Shown: piece by piece, positions 1 to 11,567 of the stretch | How the letters are laid out: every line of letters begins with the position of its first letter | Position numbering within the stretch: position 1 is the first letter of the stretch | DNA from: Pseudisothecium myosuroides | Lineage: Eukaryota; Streptophyta; Bryopsida; Hypnales; Lembophyllaceae | Length of the DNA stretch: 64,000 bases | Direction: 5' to 3' | Assembly (NCBI GenBank): GCA_951799445.1 | Contig: OX637288.1 | Coordinates: 10,976,501-11,040,500 of the forward strand | The notes under the pieces: model-generated | Databases searched by the model: none | Told to the model about the DNA's origin: nothing | Seen by the model: the letters and a program-made list of their open reading frames with translations, nothing else | Translations under genes and position numbers: made by a program

Positions 1-348
1 TAATTATGAATTTTTAAAGTGAAAGGTGCATAGATAGCTATTGATGCTCATAGACTAAACCAATCTTAATAAAAATCAGCCTTTAAATGGAGCACTTCAA
101 ACTCAAGAAGTTTCTATAATTTTGACTCTCATAGAATGATACACATTATGCTTTCATTTATTTTAGCCTTACATGAATGTATATTTTACTCAAAAAGATT
201 TAAAAACACAATTAAAAAACAAAAAATGCATTGAAGGAAATGTGATCCATTTTTGAAACTCTTTGCACTATTTATGATAGTTCTATTGGGCAATTGTAAT
301 TGCCCGCTCGCAATTCAAGCCTCCTACCTTACATAAACCTTGTGGATC

Positions 349-426
349 CATGAACAGTTTCAATATACTTGCTCTTGTCATTTATGCTTTGAAATGACAA
401 GAGTAGGTACATTGAAACAGTTTATG
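349..426. repeat. 35-bp inverted repeat (hairpin)
   Basis: The arms at 349-383 and 392-426 are reverse complements with about four mismatches, separated by an 8-base loop. The core shared by both arms is CTCTTGTCATTT. It is the size of a tiny MITE or a miRNA-like foldback. No flanking duplication was recognised, and nothing shows that it is transcribed. Confidence 0.75.
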
Positions 427-525
427 AATATTGGCAATGAAATTCCGCTTAATTTGTTAAAAAAAACAAAAAACAAAACGAAATAAACACACCAAAAAAA
501 CACGTTTATAAATTAGCACGGTTTA

Positions 526-1822
526 AGGTAGAAGCACTAGTAACAAATTATGCCCAGTATCCAACTTGTAGAGTGCGTTATTTCCAACCAAGGTTGGAAC
601 TCAAGCTTGGAATGTGTACTTTTTGTCCTTTTCAAGATAGGGACTAATAAGGTCATGACACATGCCTCCAAAGTAGTGAGCAAGAAAGTAGTTTGGCTAT
701 GATCTAAATTGAAAGACTCTAGACATTTGCTATTAGTGAAATGCACTTTTTGGTTCCCAAAATTCACAGTAATTTCAATTTTGGGAATAAAATTCTGAAA
801 ATTTTGCTATCCCCATATTTCTTATCTTCCTACATGGGAAAAATTTCCATCACCTCTTACTGCGTAAAATCTGCTCCAAAATTGCTTAACCCCTAAAGGA
901 CCGAGGCCTTTTTTCTGCCAAAAAACACTGAAAACTGCCATTTCTATAGCAAAGAATAAAAAAAATTGAAAAATGTTTATTTTTCACATCCAACCGTAGG
1001 ATCTTACACCTAACTAGTATAAGAATGTGTGGAATTTTTTTTAGAATTTTTGACCGCACAGATTGCAAGATATTTGCATTTAAAGTGAAAAAAACAAGTT
1101 TTTCAGCACATTGCGGGACTAGATTTTTTGACTTTAAACATTTTTAACTTAAAATTTTTGCACTACAGAGTTTTGAGCTTTTATTTTTTATAGTGGAGAA
1201 TTGAGTTGAGAGTCTAGAAAAAAAATAATATTAAAAAAAAACTTAATTATCATTCTTAAAAAATTTGTTAAGTAGATGTAGGTACAAGATAGAAGGAAAA
1301 TCTAAAACATTCATATATTTTAGATGGACTTAAAATGCACTAATCCCAATGGTGAGATTGTTCTAACAAGTAAATCAGACCATCCAAAAAAAAAAATTTG
1401 AAAAATTTGAAAAATTGCATTCAGAAATGAATTCCAAAGTTATTTTTTTCAAGAAGATGCTTTAACTGCCCGAAAAACAAGAATGTCCATAACTTTCTCA
1501 TAACATATCCAAATGAAATGAATAAAAGCTTACCGGAAAGCCAAAAATATAATCTATGAGAAAAAAAATATTAAAAAAAAAATTCAAATTTTTGTCCCTT
1601 TTTTTTTGCTGCCCGAGCTGCCCCCCGTAGCCTGTTTTGAGCTTATATGGTCATAACTTTTTTTCCCGGGCACCGATTGTGAAAAAAATTATATTCCCTT
1701 GAAGCTAATCAGTTTTTCTACCTCCAAAAAAAGTTTCAAAAAATCAGGAGAAAACGCATTTGTCCCCCGTAGGGACAATGGTCCTTTAGGGGTTAAATGA
1801 TCGGTTACTGGTGCTTCTACCT
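526..1822. mobile_element. Harbinger-like MITE, TSD TTA
   Basis: The left end reads AGGTAGAAGCACTAGTAAC and the right end is its reverse complement with one change. Both sides are flanked by TTA (523-525 and 1823-1825), the 3-bp target usual for PIF/Harbinger elements. A TTAA-flanked element (886-1796) is nested just inside the right end, so the original element was about 390 bp. The left 230 bp resembles 3081-3334 in inverted orientation, which marks a second partial copy. No coding region was seen. Confidence 0.7.
886..1796 (+). mobile_element. TTAA-flanked piggyBac-like element, copy 1
   Basis: It begins TTAACCCCTAAAGGACC and ends with the exact reverse complement of those 17 bases. TTAA is present at both ends, and the terminal CCC is as in piggyBac-superfamily elements. 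The interior is AT-rich and non-coding. It is shared with the copies at 15329-16266, 16786-17716 (opposite orientation) and 59899-61028, including a stretch reading GCCATTTCT near the left end. It is non-autonomous, and the piggyBac assignment rests only on the termini and the TTAA target. Confidence 0.7.
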
Positions 1823-1859
1823 TTATATGGTATTCCTACTGGACATGATGTCAAGTCAT

Positions 1860-2460
1860 TTCATTGAATTTTGAAAGCAGTAAGGTACCGTCTTGTGTGT
1901 CTTGGTTCTCCTGTCAGGCCACTTGTGGCTGATGGGCTTTGTATTTTACCTCTCTGCAATGGAACTCGTTTCTTTTGTTTCAAAAAAACAAAAAAAACAA
2001 AAAACAGTAAGGTACCGGTAACTTAATTGTTATTGTTGAGTTGCATTTAAGGTTTACTGCAGAATAAACAGACTCCACATTCACATTCATTTGGCCTCCC
2101 AAACTGCTGGAGACCTGGTCTTGTCTGGTCTTGCTGGAGATCTCTCGTCTTGTCGTGCAGTTGCAATTTTTTATTTTTTATTTTTTATTTTTATTTTTTT
2201 TATTTTTTTAACAAATGATGCAGTTGCAATTTGCAAATAAGTTAATATACCGTATATGTTCATAATGTTGCAGGCTACCAGTCCTCCGTTTAGTTTTTAT
2301 TTAACTTCGAGGAACATGATAATGTCTGACGTATTTTACCTCTTTGCAATGAAGCTTTCTTTCATTTGTTTCAAAAAAAAAAAATTAATAATAATGTCTG
2401 ACACATACTCCGTACTAAATATTTCTAGCACCGACCGCGGGAAGACTGTCATAAACTAAA
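1860..2460. repeat. Imperfect internal duplication, poly(A)-rich
   Basis: Segments starting near 1948 and 2331 share GTATTTTACCTCT followed by TGCAATG and TTTGTTTCAAAAAAA. The string CAGTAAGGTACCG occurs at about 1879 and 2006. This looks like an old degenerate duplication. The open frames here are short and unconvincing. Confidence 0.4.
2156..2232. mobile_element. T-rich insert with 14-bp target duplication
   Basis: TGCAGTTGCAATTT occurs at 2156-2169 and again at 2219-2232. Between them lies about 50 bp of almost pure (T)nA runs. A long perfect duplication around a T-rich strand is what a severely truncated reverse-strand retroposon, or just its poly(A) tail, would leave. Replication slippage is an alternative. 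Confidence 0.5.
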
Positions 2461-2875
2461 ATAGTCTGCCTTAGAAGCGCTTTAAAAACGACCATTTAAG
2501 GTCTGGTCTGCCTTTTTCATGGGTTCTGTGGATGGAAAATTTATAGCTCATTTTCCAGAGAAAGAAAAATAAATGCACAATGTAATCCAACTGGTTTCAT
2601 ATTTTTTCAAGCACTTTTGAATTACTTATGAATTTTCAAAGTTTTGGATCATAGGCACCTATTTGTAACCATAAGTCTCCCAATATCTGTCCACTTGCAA
2701 TTTGTAAAGAGATGTGAGGAAATAAAGGACAATGATTGACTTTAGCAATAAAAGATAATTTTTCTCGATTCACTCAATGGCTAAAGTGATCCATTTAAGG
2801 ATCACCTCATAACCATTCTACGGGTATTTATAGGAGTGATTTGAAGGAGATGGATATTTTTTAGAGCAAACTACC
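2458..2875 (+). repeat. Dispersed repeat, also at 61558-61970
   Basis: About 420 bp matches 61558-61970 in the same orientation, at roughly 80 percent by eye. Shared strings include GGTCTGCCTTTTTCAT, GTAAAGAGATGTGAGGAAA and GGTCCATTTAAGGATCA-like sequence. The copies diverge sharply after 2875, which marks an element or insertion edge. No coding potential was seen. Confidence 0.7.
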
Positions 2876-3080
2876 TTAGTAACTTAGGTATTGAAGGCAT
2901 CTCCAATCGGCCATGAGAGGAAACGGCATAAGGTAGAGACCCCCATAACCGACCGAATAAAGAATTCCGACATGATCTGGAGTAGTGAAGGCAAAACAAA
3001 TATTTTTCAGAGGTACATTGATAGAAATGACATAGATTACAAAAAAAATTGGTAATTTTATCGCTTGAATTGAAAATACT

Positions 3081-3334
3081 ATGAATTTTGGGAGGCAAAA
3101 AGTGCTCCGGACCCATAGCCAATGTTTAGACTCTTCTAATTCCAATCATTCAAGAACTTTTTATCTTATCATTATTTCCTACTTTTTTTTCACAATTGGG
3201 GACATGTGTTATGTATTTATTAGTTCCAACCTTGAAAAGGAAAAAAAATACATTCTAAGCTTGGTCAAAAATACGTGCACCTATAGGTTGGGAATGGGTC
3301 AATGGTCGGGAATGGGGGGGTCTACCTTAGCATC
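3081..3334. repeat. Inverted partial copy of the 526-1822 MITE
   Basis: This stretch is homologous to the reverse complement of about 530-775. Both hold ATTTTGGGA, CAAAAAGTGC and CCTTGAAAAGGA in the same order. The overlapping short reading frames on opposite strands are a by-product of this homology and not a gene. The right edge GGTCTACCTTAG resembles the MITE terminus. Confidence 0.6.
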
Positions 3335-3377
3335 GAGGAATTTTCTAGTGGAGGTAGGCCTTCAAATGTAGGCTTGC

Positions 3378-3625
3378 AAGGTGCAAAAATCCGGTTTCCT
3401 TCACTACAAACGCAAATATCTTGCAATTTATGTAGTCAAAGTTTCTAAAATTTCCTCCACACATTCTCATACTAGTCTAGTGCAAGATCTTAAGATTAGA
3501 TATGCAAAAAAAATAATTTCTAAAGCTTTTTGCCCTTTGCAATAGAAATTGCAATTTTGAGTGGAATTTGATGGAAAAAAATGCCTTAAGACTACATGAA
3601 TTAGTAGAGGAGCCAATGTCAAAAT
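3378..3625 (-). mobile_element. Truncated piggyBac-like element fragment
   Basis: The sequence from GGTGCAAAAATCCGG to ATGCCTTAAGAC parallels the last 240 bp of the copy ending at 17716, including ATATCTTGCAATTTA and CACACATTCT. The terminal CCCCTAAAG motif and TTAA are missing or eroded at the right, and the left half of the element is absent. Confidence 0.6.
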
Positions 3626-3714
3626 GAAGAAAAATCTAGTGATTTTTTGCCAAAAAATATTTGGTTGCTATGACTCGGCTACAACATTTCAACTAAAACA
3701 CAAAGTATGGTAGA

Positions 3715-3974
3715 CTGTAGAAGCGGCAACCTCGATGCCATCACCGGCCGGCAAAATGAAAGGGTGCCCCTCTGATTCTCTAAAGCACTTAATCCCTACA
3801 TAGAGGAACAAGTAGGGTTCAGGCCTATAGCGCAGAGCCATGTAGGATAAACATGAAGGGGTAATCCTCACTACTACTAACTAGGACCTTTTGATTTTAT
3901 TAGAAAATTAGAAAACAAGAAGGGTCGCCCAGCCATTCTCCCAGCGATGGAGGTGGAGGTCGCCGCTTCTACAG
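3715..3974. mobile_element. 260-bp MITE-like inverted repeat element
   Basis: The left terminus CTGTAGAAGCGGCAACCTC is matched by the reverse complement of the right terminus with one mismatch. No clear target duplication was found beside it, so the superfamily is undetermined. The interior is non-coding. Confidence 0.55.
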
Positions 3975-6900
3975 GTGTCCTCACAAAGTATCTGTCCTAT
4001 TAACCGCCTGGAACGCCAGACTAGTCACTGCCGCACCCCAACAATCCAGCATTCCAGCCCCATTTCCGAAATGTCAAGTTCCAATTCGTGAGTATAAGGT
4101 GCCAGAGATATTAGTTGGCAGGCATCACGACTTCTGATTGCAATCATCCTCGATCGGATCCGTGTACACATCTATCAGAAGCATAATTTCGAATTTGAGC
4201 ATCTAGCTGCCCCAGAGTTTTGGAGCCTGTGAGCGGGTGCTTGCCACTCAATTGCTCTGAAATCCACAGCCAGATGTTACGTTTCAGTTTGCCTGCATGG
4301 TCAGTCGTGTAGCCAACTGAACCTGCCGATGCTTTCACGTGATTCACTCAGCTGAAAAGTTACTCTTATTGCCAATGAATGCAACTGTGCTACCTCAGGA
4401 TTTAATGGGTCCGGCCAGACACACGGCGCTTCTCACGGCCACAGGCTCGTCCTTACAGGGTTCAACCACGTAACCTGACGTCGCTGCGGACAACATTTAA
4501 CCTTCAATGGGGCAGCATAATACAAACAACTGAATTGAACTCCATGCAGGCTTTGCATTGTGGCTTGCACTGTAGCGACAATGAACAGTGCCACAATTAG
4601 AATGCCCGAGGCCCTAAATTGCAAGCCTGTTCCTTCTTTCCTCTATTATCGTCCATGGCCACTGTTTCAGCACGCTTGCTGGAAAATCTACCAACTTGAG
4701 GAGGGTCTTGTGTCAACGTGCTCAGCCGAAGTTTGCAATTCATTCAAAATTGGATGAATACAGGACTGATCTTGTTCCATTCTCTATTGCGTTTTCCATT
4801 CGATGGAAACGTCCATGCCGGCGTTCTAGAACGGAGTATTAAGGTAGACACCAGTGCCCGAGCTAAAGAACACATTGGCTGTCGCGACATCACACCGATG
4901 CTTTACTTTCACTCACTTTCACTTTTTCCCCCTTTTTTTCTTAACTCCGAGGATGATATTTATATCCAAGAGGGTTAACCTGGATTGAATTATGAAACTC
5001 CTGTCGTCGGCGTCGTTCAGTTGGTTACACAAATAGATAGATCTCCAGTACTGTAGGCTGTCGACTCTCACAGGCACTTACTGTGGATTGCTGGAATTGT
5101 GTCGTCGTTTGGGTTGATTCGCTCGGTAAACTTGGAGTATCTGCACCTGACTGCAATCCATGAGCGAGGCATGTGCGGTGGTGATGTACTGATGGCCCGC
5201 TGTAGCACTCATAACAGTGCCACACTGGGAGTCCCCACGTAGCACTCTGTCAATTCACTACTGTTGACTCTTTGTAGCTCATCACTCACGAATCCGGCCA
5301 ACAGTGCTCACCGACATAACCCAGCCAATCTGTTCACTCCGATTGTAACTGAATTCCCTGTCAGGCATCCACGGAGGTATTGATTATCCCTCCTCCAAGG
5401 GGAAGGATCCAAGCTGGTTAACAATGCTCTGTTGGCTCCACGATTAGATCTCCAATACTGTACGCTGACGACTCTCACACTAGCTTAATTACTGTGGATT
5501 GCTGGAATTGAGTGCGTCATCGTTTGGGTTCATTCGGTCGGCGAACTTTGAGTATCTGCCCCTGACTGTTCTGAGAATTGATGGCAATTCATGAGCGAGG
5601 CATGTGCGATGGTGAGAGAGACTAGAAACATTTTTCCTTCTGATTAATGGGTATTAGGGTTCAAGTAGTGGTCGATGAAGATCTTCTCTCAATTAGATCT
5701 CTCAGGTGCATTTCCATTGAAATCGTTGAAACAATAAAACATTGAAATATATCGCTCTCGATCAGCAGCTGTAAGTAAAGGACGCATTTGAATCTTCTTA
5801 GAATTTTGGACTGGAATAGAGGTCCGCACTCGTTTACTTCAAATTTCAACCTGGAATTGTCATTTTAATTAGTGGGAGTAATCGATTGCACTGAATCTGT
5901 CCTCACAGTTTGTCTCACTTAATTTCGCAGACTTCAAGAAGGACACATTCTGCGGTTATCGGAAGCCCAGAAAGAACGAAGCTACCTGCTGAGCGATGAC
6001 GAGATTGATTGACACACCATAAAAATAAGCTCGTATGAGTTGCCTTACTGCAGAATGAGAGACGGCATTGAGTTCAGGTCTTTGCTGTTGCGCATGCTTG
6101 GTCGACTCTGCGAACGGCGCAACATCGCAAGAAGCTCTTTCAGTGGTGTCCATGAGGACAGAATTTCCATACAATTTCAGTTATGCAATTAGCAACAGAG
6201 CAGAAATCCGAGAGCGCAAGTGAATCATGGACTGAGACTATATTCTCTCGTCATGCAGTCAATCCTGCATCATGTGAGGGTTTTGATCGCGGCATGTGGA
6301 CCTGCCAGTCCTACGTACCAGTTAACCCGATTTTCAAGGTATCCATTCGATTTTTTATTTTTTATTTGGGTCCTTTCCCGTTTGCTCAAATGAGTTTCCC
6401 TCATTTTTGTCAACGAGCTTTGTCTTGACCCCTGAAGAATCTAGGATATATGCTTCAAATGTGGCCTATTCGATTGAGAAGAGTCAGTAACTCAAGTGGT
6501 GTCAGTTTTTATGTTAAGTAGATTCAGTGAAGAACAATGCATATGTTGGTGAGAAGAGAATAAAATTGAAAAAAAGGAAGTTTCCATATGACCTACGCAA
6601 AACAACAACTCAAAAAGATGTAACTCTGTTTGGGCGTTTGAGGTTAGTGTCACTTTTGGAAGGCGATTGACTTCCCAATAGTAGGCCATGGCTGCCTCTC
6701 TTAGACGTACTTTGCAGAGAGGACCGAAACCTCACATTGCAATGGAGGTGAGAATGTTCCTCTACTTGTTTTACTACTCTCTTGAATGATTTGAATCTTC
6801 GAGTATCAATTTTGATGAATCTTGCTTCCTACACAAGGAAGTGCCTGCATTGTAACGTTCTGCGTTTGTAACATTTTCACTGCCATTGTGCAAGTTAGGG

Positions 6901-7677
6901 GTTCTGCAGAGGATGAGATGCTTCAGCTCTTGTGCTTTCCTCAAGATTTAGCTTAGGAATTCTCTAGACACGCACTTGCAGCTCTTTGTTGGCATGTATG
7001 CTCAAAAAATATTCACTTTTGAGAACTATTCATATGATGATGCTTATGACCAGAGGGTTGAAGATGTAAATTGCTTGAAGATATGGTATGTGCACTTAAA
7101 AGGTATTGCTAGTTGACTACTTCACACCCTTGCTTGATGTGAAGATTTCTCTAGAATGGACAGGGTCCCAACATGACCTACTTGTGTCCATCGAGATTAT
7201 GAAATGCATGTCTACCTTGCTCAATCTTTGTGCACTTATATGTTGATGTAAGTTAGATGCTTGCTATTGGTATAAATTGTGTTGCCAAAATTCCTATGTC
7301 GTATTAATGGCGGAAGCCATATTTGCAATGATTGTGAAGAACATATCACCCAGTTAGCACCCATTTCAAATGTTGGGCTGCCAAAGAAACACTCAGTGCC
7401 TTGTAGAGGTTGCCGCATTTTTTCATAATGTGGAATTTGTCTTTGCCTAAATTACACACAGAACTTTAAGCAAAGGAACCAAGATTCTCTCATAAAGTCA
7501 TGACAATTGCCAAACACTTTCATCCATAAAAATTCAAATGCGAGTTCAAATGGAACCTGTTTATCACTACATGAGAACTATCTATCACCACTTGGCCTAC
7601 CACCAAAAAAACAAAAAAGGGAAGAATTTCTCAGCATACAAGAGCCTTCATTAGATTGATAAAGCTCCTACTATTAA
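3975..7677. other. Unassigned region, no supported gene
   Basis: It is less AT-rich than its neighbours between 4.0 and 6.4 kb. Open frames are short and several begin at non-ATG codons. Short open segments end at plausible splice donors (for example ATGGAG followed by GTGAGA near 6750), but I could not assemble them into a recognisable protein. Unique host sequence, an old gene fragment or a degenerate element are all possible. Confidence 0.4.
5036..5610 (+). repeat. Tandem duplication, about 410-bp spacing
   Basis: 5036-5182 and 5446-5607 are diverged direct copies. Both contain ACTGTGGATTGCTGGAATTG, then GTTTGGGTT, then ATGAGCGAGGCATGTGCG. The second copy has small insertions. No reading frame is shared. 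Confidence 0.75.
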
Positions 7678-8522
7678 GGGTGATTGCAAGAAACACCTGT
7701 ACTATTTTTCGTCACACGTTCAATGCGGAAGTTGTTTTGTGCTATAAGTATTGCAAAAATGATTGAACGAACATGAAATTCAAAAGCAAGCTTCCTATAG
7801 CAATAGAAAATATACTTGAATTATTTCAATTTTTTCAAAATTAATTTAATAGGTGAAATTGAATTTTGAATATATGTCACACATGCATTTTTGGTGGTTT
7901 TTAGTACTATTGAATACCTTTTTTGAAGAGTTACATCATCAAATTTGGTAGGCTAGCTCTTCTAATAGAAATACACCTTCTCAAGAAAGGAATTTCCAAA
8001 AACATTTTCAAAGTGTGTTTTATACTGGCCTAAAGTGTGCTATATTCAAGTTGAATTTATGTTGAATTAAAAATGGTTTTTTAGTTCTAACTTTGATCTT
8101 CTTACTTTGCTCTTAGTTGGCAACAATGGACATTTTTAAAATAAAATTTTCAAACTCATTTCCTAATTTTCAAAAATAGAAACGTGAAAGTTTCATTTTC
8201 TAAGGTAAATTGTAGCATGTGGCTCAAAATAGTACTTCAAGGTACACATAAAGACTCAATAGTATCGCTAGGGCTTGTAATACCTTCTATCTGCCAATGT
8301 AAATTGTTTTTTTAATGAAAAATAAAGTATTTCCATCCATTTTTGTCATCCAATGATGAACATCACATATTGTCAAAATAGTTAATTTGAAATCCAATTG
8401 ACCATTCAAATTTTATGTTCCATGCCTTCAATAGTACTGAAGGTGACTCATAGTACAAAAAATACTAAAATTCCAAAAATGCAAAACGCAACAAATAGTA
8501 CAAGTGTTTCTTGCAATCACCC
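7678..8522. mobile_element. TTAA-flanked MITE, GGGTGA family, copy 1
   Basis: The inverted termini begin GGGTGATTGCAAGAAACACC and extend about 30 bp. TTAA flanks both sides (7674-7677 and 8523-8526). The 845-bp interior is AT-rich and non-coding. A second member lies at 18745-19468, flanked by TTAT. The 4-bp target resembles piggyBac, but these termini are unrelated to the CCCCTAAA family in this window. Confidence 0.7.
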
Positions 8523-8676
8523 TTAAAAACTAATGGATTTATAATGACCTCATGAGGAGTTGATGTTAACTAACATAAAGCAATTGGTGTTGATGATACA
8601 AAGGTAGCAACTACCTTGTTAATAGTAAGTCAAACTTAGCTTGACATTAATTAAATGTTATCTTGATATTGATATA

Positions 8677-10412
8677 TTCCCTTTGTCTCAAAACAACTCC
8701 ACTATTTCAGAATTTGTTTGGAATTAAGAAATGGTAACAATGAATTGCAATAGGATAGTGTCAAATATTAGCCTTAAACTATTCTAAATCCAATTTCAAA
8801 TTTTTTAGGTTTAGGACTCTCTAGAAAGGAGGGGAAAGTGGCTTCAAAATTGTGCCATTTTAAGTGTTTTGCAGTCAATTTTGGTGTTTAGAAAGTGGTT
8901 GATATGGAATGTATCAATACAAATGGTATTGAAGGACAAGCAAACCTAGTGTGCAAGTTGTTCCATTTGTTGAAGAAACAAGTTTTAGTCTTCACGCTAT
9001 TGTTATTTTTGTTACAGTTAGCGAACGAAAACCAAATCTTACTAATGAAGAACATAAGATTTGGTTTCCATTTGCTAACTGTAATAGAAATAGCATGTTA
9101 CTAAAGGTGAAGAATGTTGGAAAACTTGATAAGCTTGTCAAAGGTGCCTTGGAAAATGTTGCCAAGCAATTCGATGTGACTTGAGACACAATTTCAGGGA
9201 TCTGGAAGTGAGGTAGGCAATCTCTTGCTAGAAGGGCAATTTCTGCTAATGTTTAATCCTTGAAGCAAAGCTGTGTAGGAAGGAAAAGGAAATATTGTTG
9301 GTCCACCACAAGAATATTTGGTCTTGTAGTTGCCAAGCTATGAACCCCGCCATGAACATGTCTATTGCAAATATTCATTGCTGAGTGAAGGAAGGTGAGA
9401 TCAAGTGTCATTCCAATGCAATCAAACTATTCTCGACAAATGCAAAATTGCAAACAAGGTCGAGCGTGTTCGATTCTACGTGCTGATGTAAAATTCCCAA
9501 AAGTCACCAATGTTTCAAGACTGCATAAACATGTTTTACATTGACAAAAAGTGGTTTTGCTTCACCAAAACCAATGCCAAGTTTACCTAACTCCAAACAA
9601 GGAACCGCCGCTTCGTACTGCTAGGAGCAAATGATTCATCTCCAAAGTCATATTTCTTACTGTTGTGGCCCGACCTTGATATAACTTGTACAAAAACTAC
9701 AAGTTTTATGGAAAGATCAGCATCTTTCCGTTTGTGTTTCAGGAGTTGGCAAAAGATAACACCAAGAATCGCTCGCATGGTACAATGGAGATGAAATGCA
9801 TTGATAGAATAACCAAGGAAGAAATCATAATGATGTTGATTGACAATGTCCTACCTACAATCTATGAAAAGTAGCTTCATTCATGGCCGGGCAAAACTAC
9901 CAAAACCATTCTCATCCAGCAAGATAACGCCAAATCACATCCTATTGGCACAAAGACTGACTTGGCTGCAAAGCTCACCAAAGATGGATTCAACATCATC
10001 ATGACCTCTCGGCCACCAAATAGCCCTAATATGAATGTTCTGGATTTGGGGTTGTTCCGAGCAATACAAACACTCAATATTTAACTCATTCAAAAGAACT
10101 TGGAGTGTTTGATTGCAGCTACTGAGCAAGCATTCTAAATGATGGAACCAAAAAATTTAAACAACATATTTTTGACGTGGTAGACATGCATGATTCATGT
10201 AATATCTATCGATGGTGGAATATACTACTAAATTCTACATTTGGAAAAATCAAGTTTGCAACATAGAGGACAACTACTAGAGATCGTGAAATGCCTAGAA
10301 GATATCATTGAGCATGTTAAGCAATTCATTTAACAATTTCTATCAATAATTAAGTAATAGAAAGAGACAAAAGTTAAGTCAATATAAAAAGTTTGTTTTT
10401 AGATAGAGGGAA
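8677..10412 (+). mobile_element. Mariner-like element (plant DD39D type), decayed
   Basis: The left end TTCCCTTTGTCTCAAAACAA and the right end, read in reverse complement as TTCCCTCTATCTAAAAACAA, form terminal inverted repeats like the CTCCCTCCGTC ends of plant mariner/Stowaway elements. The left flank has TA (8675-8676). The right flank reads TG, probably a mutated TA. The element holds one broken transposase gene reading toward the right end. Confidence 0.8.
8895..10140 (+). pseudogene. Mariner transposase pseudogene
   Basis: A Tc1/mariner DDE transposase, which would cut and paste its own element in the nucleus. The remains of the N-terminal helix-turn-helix region are visible near 9130-9210 (KGALENVAKQFDV, then a stop, then TISGIWK). 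The catalytic aspartates are visible: YIDKKWF (codon 9543-9545), QQDNAKSH (9923-9925) and NVLDLG (10043-10045). There are 39 residues between the second and third, exactly the plant DD39D spacing. Several frameshifts and in-frame stops make it non-functional. The flanking text SHP and RPPNSPNMNVLDLG also fits the family. Confidence in the family is high. The exact start and end are uncertain because of decay. Confidence 0.88.
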
Positions 10413-11354
10413 TGATTGTAGCTCTATTAATTTATTTTCATTCCATTTTAATTTTTTTCAAAATTGTTAAAATCATAATTTTGTTTTGATACTTTGACGA
10501 TAGTATTTTTTTAAAACTCAAAATACACCATTTTTTAACCTTTTCTATTGAATTTTTTTAGTGTCAGCTCAAAGAAAATACCAAATATATCATGATGTTT
10601 GTCACTATTATTTACATTTTTCTTTAAATTTTCATACTATTTTAAGTACTTTTGTAATTACTATCATTTTTACAAGTGTACCCATGCTTGTTTTTCTTAC
10701 AAATACTACTCTCATTTCAGTGACTATGCATCGCAAGCTTACATGAGCAATTTCAACTCTTTTATCTTTCACTAAGCACAAAAAGGTCATCATTTCAAAA
10801 TATTCTCTCTAAGATATTCTCCTTGAAAGCACAATGCCTTGTTTTTCCATTGACCCAAATAAAAATTCAAACTTCAATATCTACTAAATTGTGTGGTCAA
10901 ATAATCTGAAATTTTTGAGGTGCTCACTCTCAATGTCTCTCAAAGTGAACTACAAGATCCTATACTTATATTCCATCCGATCTCAAGAAAAAATGCTCAA
11001 GTTCTTGGCAGTTTTGGTTCATTTTGAAAGTATATCCACCGTTAGGTAATTACGGATTAAGGATTAAAGGTACAATCACACTTGGCCATTTGAAGGAGAT
11101 GTTGCTAAAAGATAATTCCGGGTGGGCAAAAATAGGGTCTTCATTTTTGTACACGAGTTATCTATTGAAGCAGCTGCGGAAAAGATGAAGCTAAAATTTT
11201 AATGACCTGAAATTTTAAAGAGAAGGTCATTCATACATGGCAGTCTTTTCAATTTTAGTAAGTGCTACATTGGATGGGAAATCCAAAGGAAGTGGTCACA
11301 CTTGAAAAGACCTGTAGGTAAAGTTAGGGGAGGTGGGCCTTCCAACTCCCGTCC
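10413..11354. other. No feature recognised
   Basis: AT-rich DNA with homopolymer runs. The longest open frame (61 codons at 10561) starts at a non-ATG codon and has no recognisable content. Confidence 0.4.
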
Positions 11355-11497
11355 TACTAATAGAAAACAAGTCCTAAATGACTTGTCCACAATGACTGGA
11401 GCAATCACTTTACAGTCATTTTGTAGTCATTGTGGACAGAAAATGACTGCTGCAGTCATTGTGGACAAGTCATTTAGGACCCTGTTTTCTACTAGTG
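11355..11497. mobile_element. 143-bp CACTA-derived MITE
   Basis: The right end read inward is CACTAGTAGAAAACAGG. The left end TACTAATAGAAAACAAG matches it with a few changes, and the arms continue through CCTAAATGACTTGTCCAC. The same ACTTGTCCACAATGACT block lies in the right subterminal region of CACTA element A (about 31273-31290), so the two probably share transposase-binding sites. No convincing 3-bp duplication remains. Confidence 0.7.
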
Positions 11498-11567
11498 ATC
11501 CCTTCCTCAAACCTTGCAATCACTGTTTTGGTTTGTTGGCCCTTAGTTTCTTTATTCTTTATCATTA

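Noticed and set aside
537..3371. Related frames on opposite strands (minus 537-767, plus 3081-3371)
   Set aside because: The similarity comes from an inverted repeat of a MITE. The frames diverge and end differently.
4433..4624. Minus-strand frame whose start looks like a signal peptide (ILIVALFIVATVQA)
   Set aside because: The frame starts at TTG directly after an in-frame stop. There is no upstream ATG, no clear acceptor and no recognisable mature protein.
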